From: Flavicella sp.
Lineage (GTDB): Bacteria > Bacteroidota > Bacteroidia > Flavobacteriales > Flavobacteriaceae
Assembly: GCF_029238425.1 (NCBI RefSeq)
Contig: NZ_JAQWGB010000190.1
Location: forward strand, 1-64,000
Length of the DNA stretch: 64,000 bases
Direction of reading: 5' to 3'
Shown: positions 38,222 to 49,227 of the stretch, in pieces
How positions within the stretch are numbered: the stretch's first letter is position 1
Layout of the letters: the number at the start of each line of letters is the position of its first letter
Notes under the pieces: model-generated
Seen by the model: the letters and a program-made list of their open reading frames with translations, nothing else
Told to the model about the DNA's origin: nothing
Database searches by the model: none
Program-made: the position numbers and the translations under genes

Positions 38222-38919
38222 TGGCTGAGGTAAATTATATTTTGCACCTCAACGAATTCTATAACAAGCTTAGAAAAGACAAAAGGCTGAAAGCAACACA
38301 TATCAGCCTTTATTTAGCTCTTTTTCAAGAATGGAATAATTCGAGGTTTGCCGATGAATTTCATATTTCTAGAACAGAAATAATGGACCTTGCACGTATC
38401 GGTTCAAAAGGTACGTATCACAAAAGTATTAACGATTTATCAAACTGGAAATACATCAAATATTTACCATCAAAATCCGCCTCTATTGGGAGTAAAATTC
38501 ACATGTCCATTTTTGGTACAACACCTGTATCAGACCTGTACCACTACGATACCAAAAAAGGTACAACAGGTGTACCACAGGTGGGGCGTAATATAAACTA
38601 TATTAAACATAATAAACATATAAACGATGATGATGGAAATACACCCAAAAATACTATCACCACCATCGATATTCATTTTGAGAATTATTTAAATAACAAA
38701 AAACTCATAACTGCGGTTATGAGTTCTCAAAAAATCAGCGAGGAATATTTAAAAAATCAATTAAAAATCTTTGTTGAGAAATTAAAAACCGAGGGAAAAT
38801 TTGCCAAAACAGTCGATGATTTCAATACGCATTTCATCAGTTGGTTAAAAATCCAAGTTAAAAACCAAAACAATTCAAGCTATGGAAAACTCACAGGAGT
38901 CAATGCAGCATTCGACTGA
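38221..38919 (+). CDS. Replication-initiation / winged-helix-like protein of a mobile element
   Basis: THISLYLALFQEWNNSRFADEFHISRTEIMDLARIGSKGTYHKSINDLSNWKYIKYLPSKS; precedes the DnaC-like ATPase. Confidence 0.65.
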   Translation: MAEVNYILHLNEFYNKLRKDKRLKATHISLYLALFQEWNNSRFADEFHISRTEIMDLARIGSKGTYHKSINDLSNWKYIKYLPSKSASIGSKIHMSIFGTTPVSDLYHYDTKKGTTGVPQVGRNINYIKHNKHINDDDGNTPKNTITTIDIHFENYLNNKKLITAVMSSQKISEEYLKNQLKIFVEKLKTEGKFAKTVDDFNTHFISWLKIQVKNQNNSSYGKLTGVNAAFD

Positions 38920-39691
38920 TCTAAAAACAGACCTCAGCAAATACAATCTAAGCAATTTAAGAGCCCAGCAAGGTAGCGCAAACAGAAAAACAGTACATCG
39001 TCCAAAACCTATGTCAGAAAGTCTAAAAGGCTTTTTAAATAGGTCTGAGAAGCAAATTGAAGTCCGTGTTCTAAAAAAAGAATTCTCAAATCTATTTCTT
39101 TATTTCAGTGCGAATTTTTACGGTTATGGAAAGCATTATGTGGTAGATGATGAAAATAGAAAATATGTACTCGAGCTATTATCGTATTTTTCAAAATCCG
39201 AAAAATTCGGTAGCCAGGGTGTTGTAAAAAACACCTGTTCACTGGAAAAAGGACTGTTTGTGTTTGGGCCATGTGGCTGTGGCAAATCCGATTTGTTTGA
39301 AATATTCAGACGAATGGGGTTTTATCTAGCCAAGTATGGTCATATGCAAATGTATTTCAAAGGCTATACAGCCAAGGATATTGTCGCCAACAAAATAGAA
39401 TTCTCAAAAAAGTTAAACGAACGTGATCCTAGTATTCGAAAGATAAATATCGAAACAGGAAATATTTATTTAGATGATGTAGGTACAGAACCAAAATTCT
39501 TTTCTCAAGAACTCATTAGTGATTATTTACAACAACGCTATAGCAAAGAAAAAGAAAACCCATATCGCACTTTTATTACATCCAATTCCAGTGTTTCAGA
39601 GTTGAGTGCTAGATACGGAATACAAGTTGAAGACCGGTTCCGTGAAATGTTTAATATCATCAAATGGGAGGGGGATTCTAGGAGGAGTTAA
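38882..39691 (+). CDS. DnaC/IstB-like AAA ATPase
   Basis: Walker A VFGPCGCGKSDLFEIF; Walker B-like GNIYLDDVGTE; SDYLQQRYSKEKENPYRTFITSN; overlaps the preceding ORF. Confidence 0.85.
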   Translation: MENSQESMQHSTDLKTDLSKYNLSNLRAQQGSANRKTVHRPKPMSESLKGFLNRSEKQIEVRVLKKEFSNLFLYFSANFYGYGKHYVVDDENRKYVLELLSYFSKSEKFGSQGVVKNTCSLEKGLFVFGPCGCGKSDLFEIFRRMGFYLAKYGHMQMYFKGYTAKDIVANKIEFSKKLNERDPSIRKINIETGNIYLDDVGTEPKFFSQELISDYLQQRYSKEKENPYRTFITSNSSVSELSARYGIQVEDRFREMFNIIKWEGDSRRS

Positions 39692-39943
39692 GACGGCAAA
39701 AACAAATCTATTAGAATGTTCATGTTGTCGTTAAATATGCTGAGATCATTTAATTTTAGGTTTTAAGTAATTCCTAAACTGTTTTTTTACTACAATCATT
39801 GGCAAGAAAAAAACTCTTTTTTACTTAAGTTTGTAGGGTATGTTAAAATCCAAAATTTCTTTAGTTCAACTGTATCTTTTTTGATTAATTAGATTTATAA
39901 AAACGATTTAAACCACAAAATTCAATGTATTTTTACATTTCTT

Positions 39944-41368
39944 ATGGAAAAAATTAAAAGACATACATATATAGATTTGTTTTCTGGAGCGGGTGGCCTA
40001 ACCATTGGTTTCGGAAATAATGGATTTCATTTAGAGTTGGCTAACGATATAGCAGAACCAGCCTTAAACACCTTCAAGCAAAATCTTAAAAAAACGCATC
40101 CTGAAACAGATGAAAATAGGATTGTTTTAGGTGACATTAAAGAGTTATATGAACATCTCGGAACAAGCAGTGTTACTTATGATTTACAAGGTCATTTAAC
40201 AATTGAAACTGATAAAGAAGTTGAGCTTAGAAAAAAAGCTCCATCAATAAAGGATGATGATGATATCAATAAAATTCTTTCAGAAATAAAACACGTGGAT
40301 GTATTAGCGGGTGGTCCTCCATGTCAAGGATTCTCAATGATAGGGCGCTCAAAAAAAGCAAATTTAGAAGAAAGAACGAAAGGATTTATTGATGATCCTA
40401 GAAATCAACTCTTTAAATATTATTTGAAATTTGCCGAAAAACTATCTCCAAAATTAGTTTTAATAGAGAATGTAAAAGGTTTAACCTCAGCTTCAAATTA
40501 TCGTGATCTAATCGAAAAATCATTAAAAGATACTGGTAAATATGGCTACAATACTTCTTCTGAAGTTTTAAATGCTAAGGAATTCGGTATGGCACAAAAT
40601 AGAGAACGAATATTCTTTATTGGGGTGCGTAATGATATCCATGAAAAATATAACATTTCAGCATCTGAAATATTTGAAGAAATAATAAAAAGCAAAAAAG
40701 AGCCCTTAAAACTTAAAGATGTAATATTTGATCTACCTCAGATAAAAGCAAACCCTAAACCAAATAATTATAAGGTTGAAAATGAAGTTTCATATAAAAA
40801 TATGAAATCTTGTTTTGGGAAAAATATTTCTGACGAACCTTATAATGAAATTATAGATAAATCGAATAGTTCATATTGTAAAGCAATCAATACTTATAAT
40901 GGTGAGTTGAGAACACCTGAACTACTGTTTAATCATAAAGCTAGATACAATAACGAAAGAGATTTGTTTATTTATAAAAACCTTATACCAGGTAAATATC
41001 TAAATGACCCTTTAAACAAAAAGGCTTTATCTAGAGTAACATATGGTGTTGAATATGATAAAGACGGTACTAAAAAAGTAAAAGGGTTTGGTGATAAATA
41101 TTTTAAGTTGGATCCTGAAAATGTCTCTAAAACTATTATTGCACATCTAGAAACGGATGGTAATTCTTATGTGCATCCAGGTCCAAAACCAAGAAGTATT
41201 AGCCCTAGAGAAGCTGCAAGAATTCAGTCTTTTCCTGATTGGTATTTCTTTACAGGCGGTACCCGTAATCAATTTAAGCAAATTGGTAATGCAGTGCCTC
41301 CATTAATGTCAGGCGCAATAGCTGAACAGTTTAAAATAACATTAGATAGAATTTCTTTAAATGACTAA
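39944..41368 (+). CDS. DNA (cytosine-5-)-methyltransferase
   Basis: IDLFSGAGGLTIGF, VDVLAGGPPCQGFSMIGRS, VLIENVKGL, QNRERIFFIG, RSISPREAARIQSFPDWY, QIGNAVPPLM. Confidence 0.96.
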   Translation: MEKIKRHTYIDLFSGAGGLTIGFGNNGFHLELANDIAEPALNTFKQNLKKTHPETDENRIVLGDIKELYEHLGTSSVTYDLQGHLTIETDKEVELRKKAPSIKDDDDINKILSEIKHVDVLAGGPPCQGFSMIGRSKKANLEERTKGFIDDPRNQLFKYYLKFAEKLSPKLVLIENVKGLTSASNYRDLIEKSLKDTGKYGYNTSSEVLNAKEFGMAQNRERIFFIGVRNDIHEKYNISASEIFEEIIKSKKEPLKLKDVIFDLPQIKANPKPNNYKVENEVSYKNMKSCFGKNISDEPYNEIIDKSNSSYCKAINTYNGELRTPELLFNHKARYNNERDLFIYKNLIPGKYLNDPLNKKALSRVTYGVEYDKDGTKKVKGFGDKYFKLDPENVSKTIIAHLETDGNSYVHPGPKPRSISPREAARIQSFPDWYFFTGGTRNQFKQIGNAVPPLMSGAIAEQFKITLDRISLND

Positions 41369-42623
41369 CAACGATAAAATCACATTCATTGATCTTTTTT
41401 CAGGCTGTGGGGGATTGTCTGAAGGTTTTCTTCAGTCAGGTAAATATGATGCATTAGCTCATGTAGAATGGGAATTACCTATGGTAAACACATTGAGAAA
41501 TCGTGTAGAAACTCATTGGGAGCACTCTAAGGAAGAAGCCAATAGGAGAGTCGTTCATTTCGATATTCAAAAATCTACAGAATTAATACATGGTGGTTGG
41601 GATGAAGAAACTCTAGCTAGTTATCAAAAAACAAATCACCCTGATGTTATAAAAAATGGATTAAAAGGACTTGTTGGTAATAAAAAAGTTAATATAATTA
41701 TAGGTGGTCCTCCATGCCAAGCATATTCTATTGCAGGGAGAGCACAAGATAAAAATTCAATGAAAGATGACTATCGTAATTTTCTTTTTGAAAGTTTCAT
41801 TAAAGTAGTAGATCATTTTCAACCTGAATTATTTGTGTTTGAAAACGTGCCAGGAATGCTTAGTGCTTCACCCGGGGGGGTAAAAGTAACTCAAAGGATT
41901 TATAAATCATTTTCTGATCATGGCTATGAGATAGTAGAACCTGATAAGTTAAAGTCTGTAATTCAAGTCGCCAGTGACTTTGGTGTTCCTCAAAAAAGGA
42001 AAAGAGTCATTATTATTGGTATTCGTAAAAACATTAAATCTAGTAATTTCAATTTAGATTCGATTTATTCTGAGATTAACAAAACCAAAATTAGTCCACC
42101 GAAGACACTTTTTGAAGCTATCGGTCATTTGCCAAAGCTGAAACCTTCCAAAGTCGTTTTCAAATCTGATGGCAGGAAGTATTCGCATTCTCCTGTTACT
42201 GGTAAAGAATTCTCTCCTGTAAATCATGAGCCTAGATATCATAACAACCGTGATATAAAAATTTTTAAAGACTGGGTGTCAAACAATATGAATGAAAGCA
42301 AAATGAATGATAAAATTTTGTTTTACAATAATTTACTCGGTAAAAAAACAAAACACTCTAAATACCGCAGTTTAAATTGGGATAAGCCTTCACAAACGAT
42401 TGTTGCTCATTTAAATAAAGATGGATTAATGTTTATCCATCCTGATTCAGATCAAGCAAGAACGATAACTGTTAAAGAAGCTGCACTTATCCAATCTTTC
42501 CCCAATGATTTTGTTTTTATTGAAAAAATGGGGTACAATTATAAAATGATAGGTAATGCTGTACCTCCTTTAATGGCTAAAAAAATATCAGAAGCTATTG
42601 CTAATATCATTAATTCTCTATAA
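41361..42623 (+). CDS. Second DNA (cytosine-5-)-methyltransferase, overlapping the first
   Basis: IDLFSGCGGLSEGF, IIGGPPCQAYSIAGRAQ, FVFENVPGML, PQKRKRVIIIG, RTITVKEAALIQSFPNDF, MIGNAVPPLMA. Confidence 0.96.
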   Translation: MTNNDKITFIDLFSGCGGLSEGFLQSGKYDALAHVEWELPMVNTLRNRVETHWEHSKEEANRRVVHFDIQKSTELIHGGWDEETLASYQKTNHPDVIKNGLKGLVGNKKVNIIIGGPPCQAYSIAGRAQDKNSMKDDYRNFLFESFIKVVDHFQPELFVFENVPGMLSASPGGVKVTQRIYKSFSDHGYEIVEPDKLKSVIQVASDFGVPQKRKRVIIIGIRKNIKSSNFNLDSIYSEINKTKISPPKTLFEAIGHLPKLKPSKVVFKSDGRKYSHSPVTGKEFSPVNHEPRYHNNRDIKIFKDWVSNNMNESKMNDKILFYNNLLGKKTKHSKYRSLNWDKPSQTIVAHLNKDGLMFIHPDSDQARTITVKEAALIQSFPNDFVFIEKMGYNYKMIGNAVPPLMAKKISEAIANIINSL

Positions 42624-42624
42624 G

Positions 42625-45057
42625 CTATTTATTACTATAGACTAGTGATGCTCTATAAACATCTTCAGCTTTAGGGGGTTCTCCATTTTTCAGTTTAATT
42701 CCTATTTGTGACAATGAACTATAAAACTTCTTGCCTTTTATTTGCGCAATACTAGCTTCTTTTTCGAAAACAGATTGAATATCTTGATTTTCTGTTATTG
42801 CATCATTATAGATTTTAATCACACGATCTAAGGCTGTTTTTAACATAATATCATTCGCTCCAAAATCAACTTTATCAAACAAACTAGGTGCTTTTTCTCT
42901 TACTTCATTTAGTAATCCTTTTAAGTAATTCAATCTATGTAATGAAAGCTCTTTTGGTGCACCTTTTGAGGGAAACAAGCTATCTATACAGCTTTGTAAT
43001 GTTTGTGGTTTAAAATCAATACGTTTTTCTATTGTATCTGTATTGACATTATTATCAGTTATAATTATTGTATAAAGACTATTGTAGAATTTTTTTCCTT
43101 TGCTTATTAGGTCTACAGTATCAGATACTTGGCTAAAGTCCACCTCTTTGTAGGTTTTCTTTTTTTTCTTTTCTTTAGTGTATAATTTTATGATTTTTAA
43201 GGTGTCAGGTGTATTCATAAAAGATTTTATTTCTTGTGATTTACTAATGTCATTCCATAATAATTCTTTCTTGGTATTTTCTCCTAGATCATCACTTTTT
43301 GCATATTTCCTAATTAAAGAATACAATAAAACCATAAGCTCTTTCATGAAAACAAGTAGCACATCTTCAAGTTTTTGTTTAACCCAAATTCTTTCAAGAT
43401 TAAAATTTGAATCTCTCTTGTCGGTTCCTCCAAACATTTTGTACAATACAGAAAGTGAATATGGAACAACAGCTGACCTTAATTGACCAATCGCTTTTGT
43501 TCTTGTACCGTGTAACACTTCTAATTCTCTAAATAGTATTGCTTTTGCAATCAACTCTTCATAAAATTCTCTATTTACATCAATAGGTTTTATTTTGTCA
43601 CCATCACCAGATACTTTTTCTATAAATGACCTAAATACTTTCTCTCCACCTTTTTTTACTAACCAAGGTTGGTTTCCCCATGCAGTATAATATTTACCTA
43701 AATCAACTTTTGTCAATCTTCTTGCCCTTGGGAATTTTTGCTCAATTTTCCTTTTATTATTACCACTTAGTTTAACCATAGTGCTAAATTCTCCTCTTGC
43801 CTTTTCAAAAAACCACTTATTACCTAACGGGGTTGTTACACCTAAGGAAATGGTTTTTATTTTATCCATCTGTGGGTTTCTAGATTTAAGATCAACCTTA
43901 GAAACTTTTGACTGTGTGTTAGAGTAGAGACTAATGTTACTGATCAATTCATTCAAATCACTTTCACTAAGCTCTTTAGCAATGTTTATTTTTGCCATCA
44001 AATTAATTTTACTCACATCCAATCTATCTTTCTTAGAAAAGAAAATACTCGCTGTTGTTTGTCCTCCATTTACAATTTGAAAATCCGTTAAAGATTTTAA
44101 ATAATACCTGCCGTTCTCTTCAGTAATATCTTTATCGGTGGCTGTTATCGTTAGTCCATTATTATAAGCAATAAATTTTTCAGGTTCATGTCTAATTGTT
44201 TTACGCATTCCTGAATTTGCTTCTACTTTGAAGTTTAAAAATGAACGTACATTTTTCTCTAATAAACGAGTACTGTTTTTTCTATATAAATTAGCAAGTC
44301 CTTCTGCAGGCAAGACACATAAATAAGATTCAAAATTTTCTTCATCTGCAGCCTTTAGTACTTCGATCCTTTTATCAAAATATTCTAAGAAGTCTATTTT
44401 TAAAGAATACTTTGCGCCGTTTGAAATTGAAATGTCATAAAGAAAGTTTAGATCAATTAATTTTTTGTCAATTAAAATTTCTTTTGTTCTTTTTTCATTA
44501 CCCTCAACATAATTTACGTTAAAAACTTCTTCTTTAAAGGTCATTTGTTTTGTTGAAAGGCTATTACCTCTTGCCTCAACTGTTAATGTAGGACTAATCA
44601 CAAATATCTCTATTACATCGATAGCCTTCATGAAATTTGAACTACCTAAATTATGCACTAAGAAACTTGCTGGGTCTGAATCCTGTAAATCTATATATCT
44701 CTTTATTGCACTTTTTATAAAACGGATAGCCTCTGCATAAATAGCTTGATAAACTTCTTTTAACTTTATAATTAAATCTGCTTCATTTATTTTAAGGCTA
44801 GTAGCATCTTCGTTAAGTATAAAAACCTGTAAACGTTCTCCAGTTTCATTAATAGTGTAACCATTGATTTTCATTTTTTGGTTATCTTGAATACCGCTAT
44901 AATAGGAAGGGTTAAAATCTTCAGAGTCTAATAATTTAGTTTCTACTAACTCTGGTAAAATATTAGATAAAAAAGCTTCTTTTGAAAATACACCATCCTC
45001 ATCTATAGAGTCCTCAATTAGATCTGTTCTTACTTTAAAATATTCCTTTAACTCCAT
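42625..45057 (-). CDS. AIPR (abortive-infection phage resistance) family protein
   Basis: KFIAYNNGLTITATDKDITEENGRYYLKSLTDFQIVNGGQTTASIF hallmark. Confidence 0.93.
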   Translation of the reverse strand: MELKEYFKVRTDLIEDSIDEDGVFSKEAFLSNILPELVETKLLDSEDFNPSYYSGIQDNQKMKINGYTINETGERLQVFILNEDATSLKINEADLIIKLKEVYQAIYAEAIRFIKSAIKRYIDLQDSDPASFLVHNLGSSNFMKAIDVIEIFVISPTLTVEARGNSLSTKQMTFKEEVFNVNYVEGNEKRTKEILIDKKLIDLNFLYDISISNGAKYSLKIDFLEYFDKRIEVLKAADEENFESYLCVLPAEGLANLYRKNSTRLLEKNVRSFLNFKVEANSGMRKTIRHEPEKFIAYNNGLTITATDKDITEENGRYYLKSLTDFQIVNGGQTTASIFFSKKDRLDVSKINLMAKINIAKELSESDLNELISNISLYSNTQSKVSKVDLKSRNPQMDKIKTISLGVTTPLGNKWFFEKARGEFSTMVKLSGNNKRKIEQKFPRARRLTKVDLGKYYTAWGNQPWLVKKGGEKVFRSFIEKVSGDGDKIKPIDVNREFYEELIAKAILFRELEVLHGTRTKAIGQLRSAVVPYSLSVLYKMFGGTDKRDSNFNLERIWVKQKLEDVLLVFMKELMVLLYSLIRKYAKSDDLGENTKKELLWNDISKSQEIKSFMNTPDTLKIIKLYTKEKKKKKTYKEVDFSQVSDTVDLISKGKKFYNSLYTIIITDNNVNTDTIEKRIDFKPQTLQSCIDSLFPSKGAPKELSLHRLNYLKGLLNEVREKAPSLFDKVDFGANDIMLKTALDRVIKIYNDAITENQDIQSVFEKEASIAQIKGKKFYSSLSQIGIKLKNGEPPKAEDVYRASLVYSNK

Positions 45058-46062
45058 TTATATTTTTTTTGTTGTTATGATGAAATCTCCTAAAGTATGT
45101 AAGTTCAAATGATATTTAACTTTAGTTATTTGCTTTGGTAAATTATCACTACTTATCCTTGGGAAGCTCAATTCTTTATTTTCTAGTAAACAATTATAAT
45201 CTGTTATTTCCTTAGGTGTGTAGCAATAATTATCATAAGTAGTTATTGTTTGGTAGCTAATACCTAGTCCGTTTAATGCGTTAATAAACACTCCTAGGTC
45301 TCCACTTTTTTCAAATATTATATTTTTGATATCTAAAAACACAGTTGAGATAGTTTCTAAAGAGTCTTTTGTTGTTTCTAATGATACAACTCTTAAAGTG
45401 AGGCTTTTGCCTTCTTCTTCTTCTAATTGGTATGCACTTGAAATTTTAACAATGGAAGCATCAATCCTTTTTGTTTTAACCTCAACCAATGCATTATCAA
45501 AAACAAAGTCTGTTGGTGAATTGTATGGTCCTTGCCACGAATCTAATATTTCGTTTACATCTCTATTATCCATAGAAATAAGATAATCTTTAAGTGCAAT
45601 TAATTCACCAAACAAGCCTCTTATTACTACCTCTGACAAAAGTGCACTTGTTCCTTTATTAAAAAAGCTAATCCATTTAATTATTGTAGCAGTAAAAATT
45701 GATATTGTTTTTTTTGTGTCACTCTCATTATGAATTTTGTTATATAATGATATAATCAATTCATCAAACAAATCTGAAAATGAACCATCAAGTAACTCTA
45801 AAACATACTGTTTATATATCTTGGAGTAGCTAAACTTTATATTTTCCTGAATTATTTCTTTCATTTTAAATGAAATATTTCCATCAGTTTTTAATAAAAC
45901 ACATCTGTTGTTTTTGTCATTGATAGCAATATTCAATTTTGGTACACAGTCTTCATCTAATATAAGATACACCCATGGGTTGTCTCCACTATTAATTTTT
46001 TCTAATTTAAGCCATTTATTCTCTAGGTTCTCTATTGTCATTTCCTTTGGGCTATTGTTCAC
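45058..46062 (-). CDS. PD-(D/E)XK motif protein (DUF4420-like), predicted restriction nuclease
   Basis: SWQGPYNSPTDFVFDNALVEVKTKRIDASIVKISSAYQLE gives the D...E-x-K motif; abuts AIPR and overlaps Z1. Confidence 0.88.
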   Translation of the reverse strand: MNNSPKEMTIENLENKWLKLEKINSGDNPWVYLILDEDCVPKLNIAINDKNNRCVLLKTDGNISFKMKEIIQENIKFSYSKIYKQYVLELLDGSFSDLFDELIISLYNKIHNESDTKKTISIFTATIIKWISFFNKGTSALLSEVVIRGLFGELIALKDYLISMDNRDVNEILDSWQGPYNSPTDFVFDNALVEVKTKRIDASIVKISSAYQLEEEEGKSLTLRVVSLETTKDSLETISTVFLDIKNIIFEKSGDLGVFINALNGLGISYQTITTYDNYCYTPKEITDYNCLLENKELSFPRISSDNLPKQITKVKYHLNLHTLGDFIITTKKI

Positions 46063-49000
46063 TTAGTTGATATTCTTCTTCAATCTCCTTGTCAAATTCT
46101 TCAATCTCTTTTAACAAAGTTTTTTTCGTCCAGTCTAGGTCTTCAACATCAATATCATAACCTTGCTCTACTACATATGTTTTTAATTCATCTAGCGTCA
46201 TGTCTTTAATTTCTGGGAATTCATGTTTAGTAATATAAACACCTCCACTAACTCCACTAACTTTAGGGAAACCTAAGGCGCACCCTATGAGAGGCAAGTC
46301 TTCAACCTCATTTAAGTTGTTTCTTAGTTTGTATTCTGTTAGCCTTTGATTTGTTAGTTCTATTTCTTCTAAACTAATTTTTCCTGATTTTTTTATATGG
46401 AAAACATCCTTTAAACTCATTAAATACACAACTAACAATCCAGTACTCTCATCCATTTGTTCACGGTACGCACTATCGGGTACCGATTTTTTTTCATTGT
46501 CTTTTCTACTTTTAAATATTTTCTCTGCCTTTTCTTTTTCATCTTTAGATAGTGTTACTGAAAAATCAGAAGGACTTATGATTGTACTATTTCTAGCTTT
46601 GAAAATATTATTATCGATTAAGGAAACAAAATTCCTATTTGGATTATTTTCAGGATCTTTTCCGATTGTAGGTCCAGATCTTTTTATCATAGGGACTTCA
46701 TACGTTTTTCCATTACTGTCAAAAGTAAATACTTCACTTGTCTTTTTTGAAATCACTTTAAGGGCAATTTTCCACTTCAATAATTTGTTTTTATCTGCAC
46801 AACTGTCTAAATATTCGTCTAATCCATTTGTGTCCAAATTTAACATTGTATTTGGTAGGGCTAAGAACTCTTTTAACCCTTCTTGGTCAGTATCATATGT
46901 TAAAAACCCATCAATAGAGTCATCCCAAATAAAATTATTAATATGTTTTTTTAAGTTTTCTTCAGAATTTTCTATTAAATTTCTATCAATTTTAAACTGT
47001 GTAGATTGTTGAACGGTATCACTAAAATCTAAATTTTTAATTGTTAACCCTTTTAAGAAATTTGTTCGTGTTAGTTTAATCACATCAGGATTGTTTTGTA
47101 TCCATAATGTATAATCACGTGGTGTTCTATCATCAAGTTTCGATAAGTAATTGAATTTTTCTTCAAGATCCTCCATTGTTAAAGATGCCTGGTTGAACTT
47201 CTCTATATTGTCTGTTGTTGTAAATAACTTGCAACAATCTATATAGCCAGGTCGGTAACCAAACCATCTACCCATCTGCATCAAAGTATCGATAGTATTT
47301 GCTTTTCTTAAAAAATAATTGACTGTTAATCCCTCTAATGTAAACCCTCTTGAAAGTCTATTACCTCCAATTGCGATATATTTTTTTGGTTCATCTCCAT
47401 ATATTAAATTCTCTCCAGATTTAGAATTAACTGAAGGAATCTCGATGTTTTTAACCGCTTCGGTTAATAATACTTTAATGTCTTTATGAAAATCTTGTGG
47501 TGTTAAATAAGGGTCATCATATTCACTACTCAAATGATTTCTAATATTGTTTACTATATACGCATAATGCTTATTCCAAACACGTTCAAACTCCAACCAA
47601 ACAGGAGCATCTAAACCATCATTATTTAAATTTTCAGTTAATTCATTTACATATTTTTCTACTAATCTTTTTAAACGGTCTTGCCAACTAGCAAACAATG
47701 ATATATGAATCAACATTGTATGGTGTTTGTGATAAAAAGGTGTTTGTTTTAATTCAGACTCTCGATTTAGCCTAATAGCAATACTTAAAATAAAACACTG
47801 AATAGCTTCTTTTAGAGATTTTGGTATTCCGTCTTGTTCATTAGGATAGTTATCTCTTAAATTTGCTGCTCTTGTACCTGCTTTTTTTGCTATTGTTGGG
47901 AAATCATTTTCTTTATCAAACCTAGGTGGTATTTGCAAATAGTAATTAGGATCATCAATGTCAATAGGTCTTGCAACGATACTTTCTATCTTTAAGTTTT
48001 CAATCTCACCCTTTTTGTTCTTTTTTTCTATCCTTGTGTCAAAAAAATGTTTAATCCCTAAATAATTTGATGGCGGATATAAAAGTTCTATAAAATCATC
48101 TGGGAAAAGATTATCCACCATGTCAAATTCATAACTCTCCTTTTTATGTGTAAATTTATTTTTGGTTTCTGGTATTTCGTTTCTATCTTGTAACACATTT
48201 GCGAAAGGTGTAGCAGTATATCCCAAATATGATTTTCTAGTAAAAAGTTCTAATATAGAACGGATTTCTTTGTTTGTTCTTGTAGCAAATTCTTTCCCTT
48301 TGAACCCTAAATTATTTAATGACGCATTGTCCGCTTCATCATCAATTATTAAAATTGGTAAGTTTATTTTGGGGTGTTCTTCTGAGATTGATTCGTTTAA
48401 CCACAAGAGTATATTCCTTAGGATGTATACGTTTTTTTTACAAATTAAAATATTTGTTGTATTGTATTTGTCAAAATCTGCTTTCAGTAAACTTCTGTTA
48501 AAATCACTTTCTATCGATGTAACAGAGGAAATAACGTTATTTTCGACATTATATATTTCGCCTACTCCAACAGCTATACCACCTGCTCTTTTGGGTCCTA
48601 AAACATCTAACTCAATTCTCTTTTGTGTTTGTATTCTAAGATCTTCCATCAGACCAGACAATACTATAATCATCTTATACCCTGTGTCGATAGCACTATT
48701 AATAACTCCATTAAAGTTGGCCGTTTTTCCAGATTGTACACTACCTACAACCATACCTTTTTTGTAGAATTCTTTCTCACTCGTTGGGTCTCCCAAGTTC
48801 TTGACAATATTTAATGTAGAGTCTTCTGTTTCGGATATAATGGTTTCAGATCTACCTATTTTTTTTAAGTACTTAAAATATCGTTCTCGGTATGTTTCAC
48901 TAGAATCATCCCCCCATCCAATTTTTTTTTGTCTTTCATTAGTTAGCCATTCCGGAAACTTCTTCTTTAAAGTACTGCTTTTTTCAATTGTCAAAGGTGT

Positions 49001-49219
49001 TTTAGCTCTATGCTGTCTTTCTGCAATTGAATATTTCTCATCAAATCCTCCCGTATTTAATACCTCAGCATAACTAAGGAAATATTGACTCAGTGTTCTG
49101 ATAAATTCTTTTGTTTTTTCTTTTAGTACTGCAGAATAAAAATCTTCTTTAATTAATCCTCCTTCTTTTAGTACTTGTTTTTTTTCATTATCAATATATT
49201 CAATAATTTGTTCAATCAT
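46052..49219 (-). CDS. Z1-domain SF2-type helicase/ATPase
   Basis: Walker A VVGSVQSGKTANFNGVI, LIIDDEADNAS, GGNRLSRGFTLEGLTVNYFLRKANTIDTLMQMGRWFGYRPGYIDCCKLFTT. Confidence 0.95.
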   Translation of the reverse strand: MIEQIIEYIDNEKKQVLKEGGLIKEDFYSAVLKEKTKEFIRTLSQYFLSYAEVLNTGGFDEKYSIAERQHRAKTPLTIEKSSTLKKKFPEWLTNERQKKIGWGDDSSETYRERYFKYLKKIGRSETIISETEDSTLNIVKNLGDPTSEKEFYKKGMVVGSVQSGKTANFNGVINSAIDTGYKMIIVLSGLMEDLRIQTQKRIELDVLGPKRAGGIAVGVGEIYNVENNVISSVTSIESDFNRSLLKADFDKYNTTNILICKKNVYILRNILLWLNESISEEHPKINLPILIIDDEADNASLNNLGFKGKEFATRTNKEIRSILELFTRKSYLGYTATPFANVLQDRNEIPETKNKFTHKKESYEFDMVDNLFPDDFIELLYPPSNYLGIKHFFDTRIEKKNKKGEIENLKIESIVARPIDIDDPNYYLQIPPRFDKENDFPTIAKKAGTRAANLRDNYPNEQDGIPKSLKEAIQCFILSIAIRLNRESELKQTPFYHKHHTMLIHISLFASWQDRLKRLVEKYVNELTENLNNDGLDAPVWLEFERVWNKHYAYIVNNIRNHLSSEYDDPYLTPQDFHKDIKVLLTEAVKNIEIPSVNSKSGENLIYGDEPKKYIAIGGNRLSRGFTLEGLTVNYFLRKANTIDTLMQMGRWFGYRPGYIDCCKLFTTTDNIEKFNQASLTMEDLEEKFNYLSKLDDRTPRDYTLWIQNNPDVIKLTRTNFLKGLTIKNLDFSDTVQQSTQFKIDRNLIENSEENLKKHINNFIWDDSIDGFLTYDTDQEGLKEFLALPNTMLNLDTNGLDEYLDSCADKNKLLKWKIALKVISKKTSEVFTFDSNGKTYEVPMIKRSGPTIGKDPENNPNRNFVSLIDNNIFKARNSTIISPSDFSVTLSKDEKEKAEKIFKSRKDNEKKSVPDSAYREQMDESTGLLVVYLMSLKDVFHIKKSGKISLEEIELTNQRLTEYKLRNNLNEVEDLPLIGCALGFPKVSGVSGGVYITKHEFPEIKDMTLDELKTYVVEQGYDIDVEDLDWTKKTLLKEIEEFDKEIEEEYQLSEQ

Positions 49220-49227
49220 AGCGGTTT

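Noticed and set aside
38390-38596. 68-aa plus ORF overlapping the replication-like gene
   Set aside because: Alternate frame inside the better supported 38221-38919 ORF.
46497-49073. Plus-strand ORFs of 60-201 aa (46497, 48162, 48319, 48623, 48801)
   Set aside because: Antisense to the well-supported Z1 helicase; composition typical of shadow frames.
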